A DNA stretch of 64,000 bases, taken from assembly GCA_023389155.1 (NCBI GenBank), contig JAEWEV010000015.1, positions 72,467 through 136,466 on the forward strand, read 5' to 3'. The DNA comes from Pseudomonadota bacterium. GTDB lineage: Bacteria; Pseudomonadota; Gammaproteobacteria; Burkholderiales; Burkholderiaceae_B. This document shows, in pieces, positions 36,507-45,465 of the stretch (the first letter of the stretch is position 1; the number at the start of each line of letters is the position of its first letter). Position numbers and translations under genes: made by a program. Under the pieces are notes generated by a model that was not told the origin of the DNA, did not search any database, and was given only the letters and a program-made list of their open reading frames with translations.

Positions 36507-37130
36507 ATGCCGAAAACGGTCAACCATAACGAGCGCCGATCAATGATCCTAGAAGCGTTTGTCGCAGTAGCTGTGCGTGAGGGCTTACATGCCGTTTCTA
36601 TGCGCACCGTAGCTGCCGAGGCTGAAATCTCACTTCGCCTTGTGCAGTACTACTTCGAGAATAAGGCCAGGTTAATGCGAGAAGGTCTGATGGCGCTTGA
36701 GAGGATGAGCAACGAGCGATGGGCAAATCACGCCTCAACTTCGACGGAAGCCTTGACCGTAACAGAAACTCTCGAGGCTCTTTTCACGGTAGCTCTGCCC
36801 ACTGACTCACACGGACGTGAGTTTCATCTACTTTGGATGTCTTATGCCGTCCTCAGTATGACCGATCCTGAAATTCCAAATGAAGCGTTGCTCGATGGAC
36901 CTAACCGCTTACTCCAGCGTGTCACCTTGTTGCTAAAACAAGGACAAGAATCTGGTGAATTTGGTAATGAACTGGACGCAACAGCTGAAGCCATTATTTT
37001 GCTAGGACTGATCCACGGCCTTGGTACCGCCGTCATGACCGGAATGCAAAGCGGGAAGGTTGCGCTGGAGCTCCTGACTCTTCATCTTGGACGGCTGAAA
37101 AGGTCAAAAACACAGCAATCAATTAAATAG
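36507..37130 (+). CDS. TetR-family repressor of the adjacent efflux pump
   Basis: The 207-residue protein has an N-terminal HTH (RRSMILEAFVAVAVREGLHA, then VSMRTVAAEAEISLRLVQYY, residues 11-50) and an all-helical ligand domain. Divergent placement from the DHA2 pump strongly suggests it represses the pump and itself. AGGA before ATG. It ends 60 bp before the convergent relaxase gene. Confidence 0.9.
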   Translation: MPKTVNHNERRSMILEAFVAVAVREGLHAVSMRTVAAEAEISLRLVQYYFENKARLMREGLMALERMSNERWANHASTSTEALTVTETLEALFTVALPTDSHGREFHLLWMSYAVLSMTDPEIPNEALLDGPNRLLQRVTLLLKQGQESGEFGNELDATAEAIILLGLIHGLGTAVMTGMQSGKVALELLTLHLGRLKRSKTQQSIK

Positions 37131-37190
37131 AAACCCAGAGTGACTTAGTACACGCCGCATGGTAACTATATTCACAGTCATCCTATGGGT

Positions 37191-39185
37191 TCAGACAAGG
37201 CTACTGCCTCGTTGCAGCCCAACCTCCCATGACACCCCGTCTCCGCACACCGTCGCGGCAAGCTGCTGCCCCAGCCGCTGCTCGATCACGGGTTTCCACG
37301 GCACCAGGCTAAACCCCATGCCGTCATCAAGCATCGCGTAGCGTCCGCTGACGAGCATGATCGAACGCCGGTAGATGCCGACGACGCGCTGCCCCTCGGC
37401 CACCGGGCGATGCTCCTGGCCGGTTTCGGTGGCCATATCCTTGGCGACCTGCATCAGTTCCCGATCGCGCAGCGTACCCAGCAGATTCCGAGCAAGGGTC
37501 ACGCGCTGTCCGTGCCGCTGTGCCAGCCCCTGTTCGACCAGAAAGTCAGCGCGCTGCTGCATCGCCTGCTTGGCATCACCAGAAAAACCCACATCCCCCA
37601 GCCCCTTGCCGCCGCCAATCAACTGTCGATCCAGCCAGGTGGCGCCAATCACGCGGGCCTGCCGCTCAATGGGCAGGTGCGATTTCAGTTTCACAGACAC
37701 GCCACTCAGGCGCTGGGCATCATACTGGCGGCCCCGTTCCGGCAGATCGCTCGGTACCTGCCATAGCCCTTCGGCTACACGCTCCACGATACCGGCTCGT
37801 CTCAGGGCTTCCAGGCGTCGGACATGAGCGGCGACAACCTCCTTCGGGTCACGGCCAGCTTTGGATCGGCCTTGCTCAATCGCCAGGTGATGGTCGGCGC
37901 GATACAGGCCGTCGCTTACCAGCTCCACGATGTTGCGATCAGCCGCTCGAATGTCGGCGGAACCCTGCACTTCCACCACCGCGCCGGTCGGATGGTTGGC
38001 CGGATCGTCGCGGGTATTTAGCGCGATATAGTGCGCTTTACCATCCACACCGTCGATGACCAGATAGCCCCGGTCGCGCAGCTCATCATCCAACCCCTTG
38101 GCCACCACGCGACCAACGATGGTGCGGCCATCATTGTCCGGCTCGAACACAGCAAGTTCACGCGGTTGCCCGCTCATGGCCCGCTGCATGGTGCGGATGA
38201 TGTCGCCACGCTCGCCCAGGGTGCGCAAAGTCTTCTCGGCGTCGGTGTGAATGGCCCAGGTGCCGGGCTGCATTTCTTCGGCTAAACCCATGCGCTGTAA
38301 ACGTTGTAGGCGACCGATCAGCAACAGGCGATGACGTTGCAGTTTCGGCTCGTTGAAGTGTTCGATATGTATTCTGCCATCGTCACCAGCCTCGCGTTGC
38401 AGGGTGCGATCCAGACTTGTCCAGCGCTCCTGATCCACTTCGCGCTGCATGGCTTGCTGGATCTCCAGCTCGGTGCGTGGCCCCAGCCATTCGGTCGCCA
38501 GTTCAGATGCGCGATGACGCAAACCCTGGGCGATGTAATCGCCCGCGATGATCAGGTCTTGGCCGGTGTCGTCACGTCCGCGCACGATCAGGTGGGTATG
38601 GGGATTGTCGGTATTCCAGTGATCCACCGCCACCCAGTCCAGGCGCGTGCCAAGGTCAGCTTCCATGCGGTTCACCAGATGCCGGGTGTAGGTGCGCAAG
38701 TCATCCAGTTCAGCACCGTCCTCTGGGGAAACGATGAAGCGGAAATGGTGTCTATCCTCGGCGCAGCGTTCCTTGAAGGCATCCAGATCGGCGACGTCCG
38801 TCTGTGGCCCATAGGCTTGGCCTGGCTCGCCATCGCGGCCCGCGCCGTCACGCTCGATGTAGCGTAGGTGCTTGGCAAGCGACTGGGGGCTGGCACGTTG
38901 CTGATTCACCGGCAGCGTCTTGATGGCCACCCGTCGCGAGAATGGCGTGAGGTTCGCCCCTGCGAAACGCGCCGCCGTATGGCCGCGCCCCAGACGTGCG
39001 CCGGGACGCTGGCCAGCGCGCGCGCTGCGGCCACCGGCGGCGGAATGGCGCATGAAGGACTTGCCGCCGCTGGCCTTGCTGGTCTGCTTGAGCACCTTGG
39101 AAATAAAACCTTGGCCTTGACCCTTGCCCCGGTTCTTCGGGGCGCTGGGACGCACCCGGAAAGCATCATCGCGGCGGTCGCTCAT
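37191..39185 (-). CDS. DUF3363-type conjugative relaxase (RlxS/TraI-like)
   Basis: The 664-residue protein nicks oriT and pilots the strand. Seen: a basic Gly-rich N-terminus, then a MOB domain with HLRYIERDGAG, HHFRFIVSPEDG and HWNTDNPHTHLIVRG (the HxxHxH-type metal site, about residues 190-205), followed by the DUF3363 region (GVSVKLKSHLPIERQARVIG, ATWLDRQLIGGG). This is the Tn4371-type relaxase. The start at MSDRRDDAF has GAGAG upstream; the frame runs 124 codons further 5' without family similarity. In many relatives it neighbours traG; here the MFS/TetR pair is inserted between. Confidence 0.92.
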   Translation of the reverse strand: MSDRRDDAFRVRPSAPKNRGKGQGQGFISKVLKQTSKASGGKSFMRHSAAGGRSARAGQRPGARLGRGHTAARFAGANLTPFSRRVAIKTLPVNQQRASPQSLAKHLRYIERDGAGRDGEPGQAYGPQTDVADLDAFKERCAEDRHHFRFIVSPEDGAELDDLRTYTRHLVNRMEADLGTRLDWVAVDHWNTDNPHTHLIVRGRDDTGQDLIIAGDYIAQGLRHRASELATEWLGPRTELEIQQAMQREVDQERWTSLDRTLQREAGDDGRIHIEHFNEPKLQRHRLLLIGRLQRLQRMGLAEEMQPGTWAIHTDAEKTLRTLGERGDIIRTMQRAMSGQPRELAVFEPDNDGRTIVGRVVAKGLDDELRDRGYLVIDGVDGKAHYIALNTRDDPANHPTGAVVEVQGSADIRAADRNIVELVSDGLYRADHHLAIEQGRSKAGRDPKEVVAAHVRRLEALRRAGIVERVAEGLWQVPSDLPERGRQYDAQRLSGVSVKLKSHLPIERQARVIGATWLDRQLIGGGKGLGDVGFSGDAKQAMQQRADFLVEQGLAQRHGQRVTLARNLLGTLRDRELMQVAKDMATETGQEHRPVAEGQRVVGIYRRSIMLVSGRYAMLDDGMGFSLVPWKPVIEQRLGQQLAATVCGDGVSWEVGLQRGSSLV

Positions 39186-39282
39186 GGCTACGCTCTCTAT
39201 AAGTTCTGAATGCAGTTGTGGCGTAGCCGGTCGTGTGGAGCACGCGGCCAGCCCCGTCTTGGCGCGGGAATCACGCCCCCAG

Positions 39283-39311
39283 CGGCACGGCGGCAACGCC
39301 GCATCGTGCCG
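39283..39311. other. Inverted repeat upstream of the relaxase, candidate oriT region
   Basis: The 485-bp gap 39186-39669 has no supported gene. CGGCACG (39283-39289) pairs with CGTGCCG (39305-39311), with an inner GCGGC/GCCGC. Relaxase-adjacent inverted repeats are typical of oriT, but I see no clear nic consensus, so oriT is only a positional guess. A lone iteron copy lies at 39618-39635 in the same gap. Confidence 0.35.
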
Positions 39312-39617
39312 CGCCACCCCCATGTGCAGACTGGCTTTGCGGGCGTCTGGGTGCCGCCCCCTTTTGTCTTGCCTTCCGCCTTTACCTGTCGCTTTCGCTC
39401 CCGGCGTCGGCGGCCCGGTGGCACTGCAGCATGGGCAGTCAGCGCACCGGCGAGCGCGCCGATGGACGCGCCAGAGGCCGCAGGCCAAGCACGTTCGAGG
39501 CACGGCTCCTGCACGTGGGACGGCTGAGCGGGACGCCTTGCTGTGTGCAAAGTCCATTGCATAGGATTGGCCTCAGCACGGCAGACGCAACGACGCGCCG
39601 GCAATCCCAAGGAAGAC

Positions 39618-39635
39618 ACGCCTGATAGCACGATG
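39618..39635 (+). repeat. Solitary copy of the oriV iteron
   Basis: CACGCCTGATAGCACGAT matches the first iteron of the array at 41965-42029 in 18 of 18 bases. It lies 2.3 kb away, just downstream of traF. It could be a remote RepA-binding site linking copy control and transfer; this is inferred. Confidence 0.75.
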
Positions 39636-39669
39636 ACATACAGCGCGACGTGCATTGAATCGCCGGCTT

Positions 39670-40269
39670 TCATGGCTGCGCCCCATGCCAGACCGGATGC
39701 GCGATGCCGATCACGGCGGCTGCTCTGACCGGGCCAAAGTAGCGGCTGTCGAATGAGGCCGGATTCGTAGCGCTCAACAGGAACAGTTCGCCCGCCATCA
39801 ATGGCCGGCACTGCGGCCAGGGCGGCAACGGACGGCCCAGCTGGTCGGCAGGCAGCGCTGCGGCCACCGGCACGCCGTCGATGCGCACCTGACCGGCCAC
39901 GATGCAGACGTGTTGCGGCGCGACCGCGCCCACACGCTTGAGTAGCGGAATGTGTGCGGGCAGATAGCCGCGTTGCGCGGCCAGCGCAGCGGCGTCGGCG
40001 GGCAATCGGGTCAGAACAATGCTGCCCACGTGTAGCCGACCAGACAACGAGCCGGACTGATGTTGGAACGGTTCGACGCGATACCAGCCGACCGCCACAC
40101 TGTCGGACGGGTTGTAGACTAGGCGCGGCAGCGGCGGCACAAAAGCCGTCCAGGCCAGCGCAGCCAAGCCGACAGTGGACAAGCCCGCCAGCACGATGCG
40201 GGCGCGCAGGCGCGAACGAGGATGCGGCCCGGTTCCAGCGGCCTTATTGAACGTGGCAACCGGCCTCAT
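39670..40269 (-). CDS. traF: TraF-type signal peptidase (S26), pilin maturation
   Basis: The 199-residue protein has one N-terminal membrane helix (IVLAGLSTVGLAALAWTAFV) and the S26 peptidase motifs NPSDSVAVGWY (catalytic Ser) and IPLLKRVGAVAPQHVCI (catalytic Lys). The C-terminal LFLLSATNPASFDSRYFGPV is the TraF/leader-peptidase box. It would process the TrbC pilin. It overlaps the DUF2840 gene by four bases. Confidence 0.92.
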   Translation of the reverse strand: MRPVATFNKAAGTGPHPRSRLRARIVLAGLSTVGLAALAWTAFVPPLPRLVYNPSDSVAVGWYRVEPFQHQSGSLSGRLHVGSIVLTRLPADAAALAAQRGYLPAHIPLLKRVGAVAPQHVCIVAGQVRIDGVPVAAALPADQLGRPLPPWPQCRPLMAGELFLLSATNPASFDSRYFGPVRAAAVIGIAHPVWHGAQP

Positions 40270-40811
40270 GACAAGGCCCGCCCGACCAGCCAGGCGGCGT
40301 GCCGTTCGGCGGTGTAATCGGGCAACGGCTGACGCGCCGCCAGCCGATTGGCGAGCGTGCGCCAGTACGCGGGCGAGACGGCGGCGGGAGCAATACCCAG
40401 TAACTCGATGGCATCCATACGTTGCAGCACGGCGCGTACATGGGCATCGCCTTCAACCTGCAACAGCAGGCGTGCGCCAGGCTGCACGCCGGGGATGCGC
40501 TGCGCCGCGTCCAGCGGTGTGCAAGCCTGCATCACCATAAGCTGCCAGCGCACCGTACCATAGTCATTGGCCTGCCAGCGGATGCGGCATAGCACCGCGC
40601 CCGGCAGAAACACCGCCCAGCGCCGCCAGCGGTCCAGCCGCAGCGTGTGTGCCGGTTCACCAAAACGCAGGTAAAGATTGAAGTGGGGTTCGATTGTGGC
40701 CAGCGCCACCCGCGTCAGCGGGGCGCGGTTGGCATGAGGGCGAAGCGCGGCGGAGAGCGGCAGTGATGCCGCCGTGGCCGCACCAGCGGCAGGCGAAACA
40801 AAGCTATTCAT
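40266..40811 (-). CDS. DUF2840 protein
   Basis: The 181-residue protein of Tn4371-type ICEs has FNLYLRFGEPAHTLRLDRWR, FLPGAVLCRIRWQANDYGT and a Pro-rich C-terminal helical part. Function is unknown; it always lies between parA and traF in these elements. It overlaps neighbours on both sides (ATGA). Confidence 0.85.
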   Translation of the reverse strand: MNSFVSPAAGAATAASLPLSAALRPHANRAPLTRVALATIEPHFNLYLRFGEPAHTLRLDRWRRWAVFLPGAVLCRIRWQANDYGTVRWQLMVMQACTPLDAAQRIPGVQPGARLLLQVEGDAHVRAVLQRMDAIELLGIAPAAVSPAYWRTLANRLAARQPLPDYTAERHAAWLVGRALS

Positions 40812-41101
40812 GGCGTGTCCTCTTTGCGAGGTTCTGGAAACTCCCTATCCAGCAGACCGCGCAGCAGGTCGGCCACCGTCACGCCTTGCGTGAAGGCCGA
40901 GACCTTGATGCGCGCCCGCAGGGCGGGGGTGATGTCCAGCGTCAGGCGAGCGGTGTAGAGATCACCCTTGTTCAGCGTGTCGGCGTCGCCCTGGCGAATC
41001 CACGCCTCAGCGTGCGGATTCGCGGGTGGGCGCGCACCAATGCCCACGCGCTTGGCTGGACGTTTGCTGTTCAGTGGCAGCTTGGCTGTCATGTCGGCCA
41101 C
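40808..41101 (-). CDS. Small ParB-like/RHH partition accessory protein
   Basis: The 97-residue basic protein has a C-terminal LYTARLTLDITPALRARIKV, SAFTQGVTVADLLRGLLDREF, which reads as a ribbon-helix-helix. It overlaps the parA end by 13 bases and probably acts as its DNA-binding partner, as annotated in related elements. Confidence 0.75.
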   Translation of the reverse strand: MADMTAKLPLNSKRPAKRVGIGARPPANPHAEAWIRQGDADTLNKGDLYTARLTLDITPALRARIKVSAFTQGVTVADLLRGLLDREFPEPRKEDTP

Positions 41102-41727
41102 CGCAACAGTTCATCGACCAGCGCGGTGATCTCACGCGCCGCCGCGCTATCGGGCGCCGTTTCACGTGCCAGCCGCCCGGCGGCCACGCTGTCGGCAAAG
41201 ACGATCCGCTGGCGAACCTCGGCGTGCAGCGCCGGCAATGGTTGCTCAGCCAGCGCCCGACGGGCTTCGCGTCCGATCACCGTGGTGCTGACCCGCCGGT
41301 TGATGACAAAGGCCGCTTGCAAAGCAGGCCGAAACACCTGGGCCTCGCGGATCAGCACCACCATCTCAGCGCTGGCCCACAGGTCGTAGGGGCTGGGTTG
41401 CACAGGAATCAGCACGTAATCGGCTGCCAGCAGCGCAGAGCGCGCCAAGGCGGCGATTCTGGGCGGGCCATCAATGACCACGTGATCGGCCCGCCTAGCG
41501 AGTTCCGGCGCTTCCTGATGCAGCGTTTCACGTGCCAGGCCCACCGCGCTGAACAGCCGTGGCAGCTCTTGCTGGCTTCTGCGCTGTGTCCAATCCAGTG
41601 AAGAACCCTGCGGGTCGGCATCCAACAGGATGACTTGCTGACCGCGCAGCGCGAGTTCTCCGGCGATGTGCGTGGCCAGCGTGGTCTTGCCCACCCCACC
41701 TTTCTGATTGAGCAAGGCAACGATCAT
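41089..41727 (-). CDS. parA: ParA-type partition ATPase
   Basis: The 212-residue protein has the deviant Walker A NQKGGVGKTTLATHIAGELA (residues 7-26), LLDADPQGSSLDW and HVVIDGPPRIAAL. It is the partition ATPase that moves or segregates the element, consistent with the iterons and repA alongside. First gene of the parA-RHH-DUF2840-traF operon. Confidence 0.94.
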   Translation of the reverse strand: MIVALLNQKGGVGKTTLATHIAGELALRGQQVILLDADPQGSSLDWTQRRSQQELPRLFSAVGLARETLHQEAPELARRADHVVIDGPPRIAALARSALLAADYVLIPVQPSPYDLWASAEMVVLIREAQVFRPALQAAFVINRRVSTTVIGREARRALAEQPLPALHAEVRQRIVFADSVAAGRLARETAPDSAAAREITALVDELLRWPT

Positions 41728-41879
41728 GGCGCAGCCCTCCCATCTGAAAAACCCCTGAGTTCTTCTACTGTCGAGAGTGGCTGTTTTTGCCTTGTTGAAC
41801 GAAATGGTTTTTTCGGCTGATTTCGCCCGTCACACTGTCGGGTGTTTCCCTTTTCAGGGTCTATCCAACGTGGTTGCGG

Positions 41880-42064
41880 GTCTTTATCAATAGTTAGAGT
41901 AGTTAAGTTAGATAAGTTAAGGGGCACGCAAACCCAGTGCTGGCGCGGCTTTGCAGCCGATTTGCACGCCTGATAGCACGATAGTCCCACGCCCGATAGC
42001 ACGATACCGGACACGCCTGATAGCACGACACTATTCACAGGATATTCACAGCTTTTCCACAGAC
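41880..42064. other. Candidate oriV: AT-rich stretch, three iterons, DnaA-like box
   Basis: Three copies of CACGCCYGATAGCACGAY start at 41965, 41988 and 42012, spaced 23-24 bp, directly before repA on its 3' side. To the left is an AT-rich run of TTAG/TTAAG repeats (41889-41921), and to the right TTTTCCACA (42053-42061), one base off a DnaA box. Iterons next to a rep gene are the standard form of a theta replication origin. It suggests the excised ICE can replicate. Confidence 0.8.
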
Positions 42065-42913
42065 TTATCCCCGTGCCGTGGACGGCACCGGTCGGAAGGT
42101 CAGCCGTTCGCGGCCTTCGGTCGGCAGCAGCTCGATCCCCAACACGTAGCCGGGCAGCGACTGCTTTGCCACCAGGGCGCGCAGATCGCAGGCGAAGTCG
42201 GCGGGCTTGGCGGTACTGCCGGACTTCTGGTGCAGGTAGCGAAAATCGAATCGCCAGCCCTCCGGCTGCTTGCCTCCGTGCTTGCGCACCAGGCGGTATA
42301 GCCAGCGCTCGATACCACCCGTGAGCCGGAAGTACGCCGGGTCGATGGTCAGCACCAGGGCCGCATTGAGCACGCCCGCATAAAACCAGTCCGGCAGAAT
42401 CAGTTCGATGCCCAACGGCTTGCCGCCAGCATCGGCCAGTTCCTTCCACTCGTTGATCCACGAAAACCGATGCAGCCGCCGCCCCGTGGTTTCGCGGATG
42501 GACGTTGCCACGCTGGTCGATTGCAGCCGGTCGAGCGCCGCTTTCAGGCGCTGGTAGTCGCGCAAGGAGGTGCCACGCCCGATAAAGCGCAGGATTTCGT
42601 AAGGCTTGGCGCGTATCCAGCGCGAAGGCGTGATGCCTGCATCGCGTGCCTGCACAATCTGCGACGCGGCCCAGATCAGGATGTCGGCATCCCAGATCGT
42701 GGCAATGCCGTGTTCGGCGGTGCCTTCCACACGGATGGTGACGTTCCCATTGCGAAAGTCGATGGGCGCAACGCGCCGCGACTTCGCCAGCGAGAAGAAG
42801 GGATAGGCCATCAAGTCCTGGGCATCGCGTGGCACCATGTCGCCGGGCAAGGCGCGGAACAGCGCAAGTTGTTCCTGCTGTGGCGGTCGCTGCGCAGCGG
42901 GCGAACGGGACAT
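42065..42913 (-). CDS. repA: Replication initiator RepA
   Basis: The 282-residue protein has an N-terminal FFSLAKSRRVAPIDFRNGNV, central GRGTSLRDYQRLKAALDRLQ and C-terminal LVLTIDPAYFRLTGGIERWL. This is the replication initiator protein A family found on Tn4371-type ICEs and broad-host-range plasmids. It would bind the iterons just past its own stop codon. It follows the AlpA-type gene by 26 bp. Confidence 0.92.
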   Translation of the reverse strand: MSRSPAAQRPPQQEQLALFRALPGDMVPRDAQDLMAYPFFSLAKSRRVAPIDFRNGNVTIRVEGTAEHGIATIWDADILIWAASQIVQARDAGITPSRWIRAKPYEILRFIGRGTSLRDYQRLKAALDRLQSTSVATSIRETTGRRLHRFSWINEWKELADAGGKPLGIELILPDWFYAGVLNAALVLTIDPAYFRLTGGIERWLYRLVRKHGGKQPEGWRFDFRYLHQKSGSTAKPADFACDLRALVAKQSLPGYVLGIELLPTEGRERLTFRPVPSTARG

Positions 42914-42939
42914 GGTGATGGCCGCTAGCGGGCAGACGA

Positions 42940-43224
42940 TCAGCGGCCGTCACGATAATCACCCGCATGACGTTCGGCGTACTCCGGGTCGGACGTGGCC
43001 TCATAACTGCGTGCATCGGCCCAGGCATTGAGATCATCCACGGCGTACATGACGCGCCGTCCGAACTTGCGAAACTTCGGGCCACCGCCAATCACGCGCT
43101 GCTTTTCCAGCGTGCGCGGCGACAGACGCAGGTAGTCGGCGGCTTCGTCGTTGGTGAGGTAACGTTGGGGCTGCGCGGGCGCAGTGGCGGGAACGGCGGC
43201 AGGCCGTAAGGGTGCTGGTCGCAT
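42940..43224 (-). CDS. AlpA/MerR-like helix-turn-helix protein (excisionase-type)
   Basis: The 94-residue protein has YLTNDEAADYLRLSPRTLEK and GGGPKFRKFGRRVMYAVDDL, a winged HTH of the excisionase/AlpA kind. The ATG at 43224 has a perfect GGAGG eight bases upstream, which decides the start over two earlier ATGs. In related ICEs this gene precedes repA. A role in control of replication or excision is inferred. Confidence 0.85.
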   Translation of the reverse strand: MRPAPLRPAAVPATAPAQPQRYLTNDEAADYLRLSPRTLEKQRVIGGGPKFRKFGRRVMYAVDDLNAWADARSYEATSDPEYAERHAGDYRDGR

Positions 43225-43307
43225 GGGGTGAGCCTCCATCGGTTGAGAGCGCCCGGCCACATAGCGGGGCCGGATGCAGACAGTCTCAACCAAGTCGGGC
43301 GACCTGC

Positions 43308-44102
43308 TCAGGGACGTTTTGCAAGTGGTGAAGAACGTCCCTGCACCGGCGCGGGAAGCTGTGCCAGGCGGCGGTAGCCACCACGCATCAGCGTGTCGCC
43401 CCGGCGCACCAGGCGCCGCATGCGGGCACGCAACGCGCCATCAGCATGCCAATCGCGGGCCACTGCCTTGGAACCAAACAGCCCTTCGGCGATGTCGCGC
43501 AATGAGGCACCCGCCAGGGTGGCATCGAGCGCCTGCAAGGTGTGCAGCTCCTGCAGGGCCGACAAGGCGGGCCGGGGCCGCACGACGGCAATGGGAATGG
43601 CGCCGCTCTCCAGGGCCAGCTTGCTCATTTCCAGCGTGAGCGCTTGTGCGTGCGCCAGAAGGTCGGCGCCGGCGCGCACGGCATAGACATAGGCCATGCC
43701 GTCGGCCAGACCAGGGGCGAGCGCAAGCCGCAGGCAGCCACCCGGCCAGCGCACCCGCAGCACCAGGCGCACGCCGTCGTGCATCAGGAATTTGTCTCCG
43801 GGGATGGGCCAGAGCGCGAACCGCTCAGCATCCGGCATGGGGTCGGCGTCCGGGTAAAGATGAACGCCATAAGAGTCGGGGAACCAAATAGGATGCGCGT
43901 CACGCGCATCCAGGGTGGGGTCTTCCAGCAGACGCAAGCCCCAATTTTGCGCCGCGTCTGGCCGCTGAAGACGATGCAACCAGTCGTGCCTGTACTCGGG
44001 ATGACGGCGCAGGTATTCCCAGGCCAGTGCCGGGCCATCCAGATGCAGAACGTAGAGATACGCAGCAACCGGATGCCAGTGCTTGAGGCGCAAATCGACC
44101 AT
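43308..44102 (-). CDS. DUF2285 (with DUF6499-like N-terminus) regulator-type protein
   Basis: The 264-residue protein has an N-terminal ALAWEYLRRHPEYRHDWLHR and a C-terminal DUF2285 region with LHTLQALDATLAGASLRDIA, EGLFG and RRLVRRGDTLMRGGYRRLAQ. DUF2285 proteins are conserved in Tn4371-type and related ICEs and are thought to be DNA-binding. The 372-bp gap on its 5' side (44103-44474) holds no gene; it contains a near-duplicate GATGGACTGCG repeated at about 44427 and 44441. Confidence 0.85.
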   Translation of the reverse strand: MVDLRLKHWHPVAAYLYVLHLDGPALAWEYLRRHPEYRHDWLHRLQRPDAAQNWGLRLLEDPTLDARDAHPIWFPDSYGVHLYPDADPMPDAERFALWPIPGDKFLMHDGVRLVLRVRWPGGCLRLALAPGLADGMAYVYAVRAGADLLAHAQALTLEMSKLALESGAIPIAVVRPRPALSALQELHTLQALDATLAGASLRDIAEGLFGSKAVARDWHADGALRARMRRLVRRGDTLMRGGYRRLAQLPAPVQGRSSPLAKRP

Positions 44103-44474
44103 AAGGCAACCCCCCTTTCATCCAGCGGGGCCACCTCATCGCAAAATGCACACAACGCAGTTTCAATACGTTAATACCTGAATACCAATCGCATCAAATG
44201 AAACTGAAAATATCAAGCCCGATTGCGTCTTAACCGTTGCGCTGACAATCAGAATGCGACGATGGCTCCGTTGAAAAATCAGCAATCAGCGTCTATCACC
44301 CTGCCGCATATCCCGCAAAAGATCATGACTCTTTAAGTCTGGGCCGTCGCGTATTTGTGCAAGGCCCATGATTCAGACTCTGCTGGTCTTGACTATGACT
44401 GAAATAGTCTCAATACGCCTTGATTAGATGGACTGCGTGGGATGGACTGCGCGCTTTGATCGCAGTCATCGGTT

Positions 44475-44825
44475 TCAATCCGTGATCGAACCGTTTTCTT
44501 GCGCCAGGCGCACATATTCCGATAACGGGCGCACCGCCTGGAAATAGCGGTCACGCATTACGGGCTGCTTGCGCGGGCCGACGATAGCCGCCAAGGCGGA
44601 AAGCTGCACTGTTCCCAGCTCCGGCATGCCTATCCCCAGGTCGATCAGCCCATAGGCCGTATCGCCGTCTTGGGGATCAAGGCAGGCCAGCAGCCAGGTC
44701 GCATGAGCATCTGGCGTGAAAATCCGCACCACAGGCAGCGGGTCAATGCTCTGGCCTGCGGCGCGAGCCTGCCCGTGGGCAAGCAATTGTGCGCGTTCGT
44801 CGTCGGTGATGAGTGGTTGGTTCAC
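44475..44825 (-). CDS. DUF2958 protein
   Basis: The 116-residue protein (GTG start, then NQPLITDDERAQLLAHGQAR...DPLPVVRIFTPDAHATWLLA...GLIDLGIGMPELG) is a clear DUF2958 member. Function is unknown; it is a regular ICE maintenance-block gene. The start is chosen at GTG 44825 because family members begin right before PLITD. A longer frame back to 44990 exists but is unlike the family. Confidence 0.85.
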   Translation of the reverse strand: MNQPLITDDERAQLLAHGQARAAGQSIDPLPVVRIFTPDAHATWLLACLDPQDGDTAYGLIDLGIGMPELGTVQLSALAAIVGPRKQPVMRDRYFQAVRPLSEYVRLAQENGSITD

Positions 44826-45089
44826 GTTTACTCTGCCAAAGCGTAAAGCCGCCGATCTGTCTTTGTGCGTTCGTGCAAAGACCCGAAAGCGGTTAATCCC
44901 AAATCCGTAAAAGCGGGCAATCGTAATGCCGTTTGTGCGCAAGCCATGAAAAGTACGATTGTGGTTCTCCGCTTTTAAGGGAATCCACACTTACAGATTT
45001 CATTAATCACACAAGAAAAAGACGAAATCCCGATGAATGAGTTAAAGATAACGTGGTTTTAATTGTGCCGCTGAAACACGCTTCTGTCT

Positions 45090-45380
45090 ATGCAGAAGCG
45101 ACCCGTACAGCGCGGCCGGCCACCCGGCGCCACCACCTTTGATGCCGAACTGGCCCAGGCCTTCGGCAGTGCGGTGCGTGCGCTGCGCACGGAACGCGGC
45201 ATTGCCCAGGAAATGCTGGCGAACCTCGCGGGCATCGAACGCTCGCACCTGGGCAAGATTGAGCGCGGCGAGCACATGCCCACGCTGGCGATTATCTTCA
45301 AGATCGCCGAAGCGCTGGAATGTAGCACGGCAGTGCTCATGACCCAGACAGAAACCCAGCTTACCGAAGGTAAGGTTTAA
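45090..45380 (+). CDS. XRE-family transcriptional regulator
   Basis: The 96-residue protein has a Cro/CI-type HTH: FGSAVRALRTERGIAQEMLA, NLAGIERSHLGKIERGEHMP (residues 26-65). It is the only plus-strand gene of the maintenance block. It probably controls the divergent DUF2958 side or ICE transfer; the target is unknown. It ends before a perfect terminator shared with DUF736. Confidence 0.9.
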   Translation: MQKRPVQRGRPPGATTFDAELAQAFGSAVRALRTERGIAQEMLANLAGIERSHLGKIERGEHMPTLAIIFKIAEALECSTAVLMTQTETQLTEGKV

Positions 45381-45426
45381 CCATAAGGCCTGTGGGGGCT
45401 GTGCCGCCATAGGCCTTTGAGTGGAT

Positions 45427-45450
45427 ACGCCCCGCCAAAAGGCGGGGCGT
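45427..45450. terminator. Bidirectional hairpin, XRE / DUF736
   Basis: ACGCCCCGCC and GGCGGGGCGT form a perfect 10-bp stem around AAAA, followed by AGGGCTTT. It lies between two convergent genes. Confidence 0.75.
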
Positions 45451-45465
45451 AGGGCTTTAAGCCGT

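Noticed and set aside
39283..39635. A nic site for oriT
   Set aside because: The relaxase-proximal gap has inverted repeats but no clear YATCCTG-type nic sequence, so oriT is only noted as a candidate region.
39197..39811. 204-codon minus-strand ORF between the relaxase and traF
   Set aside because: It overlaps traF and the relaxase 5' region in another frame, has no family likeness, and contains the remote iteron and inverted repeat. The gap is better read as non-coding.
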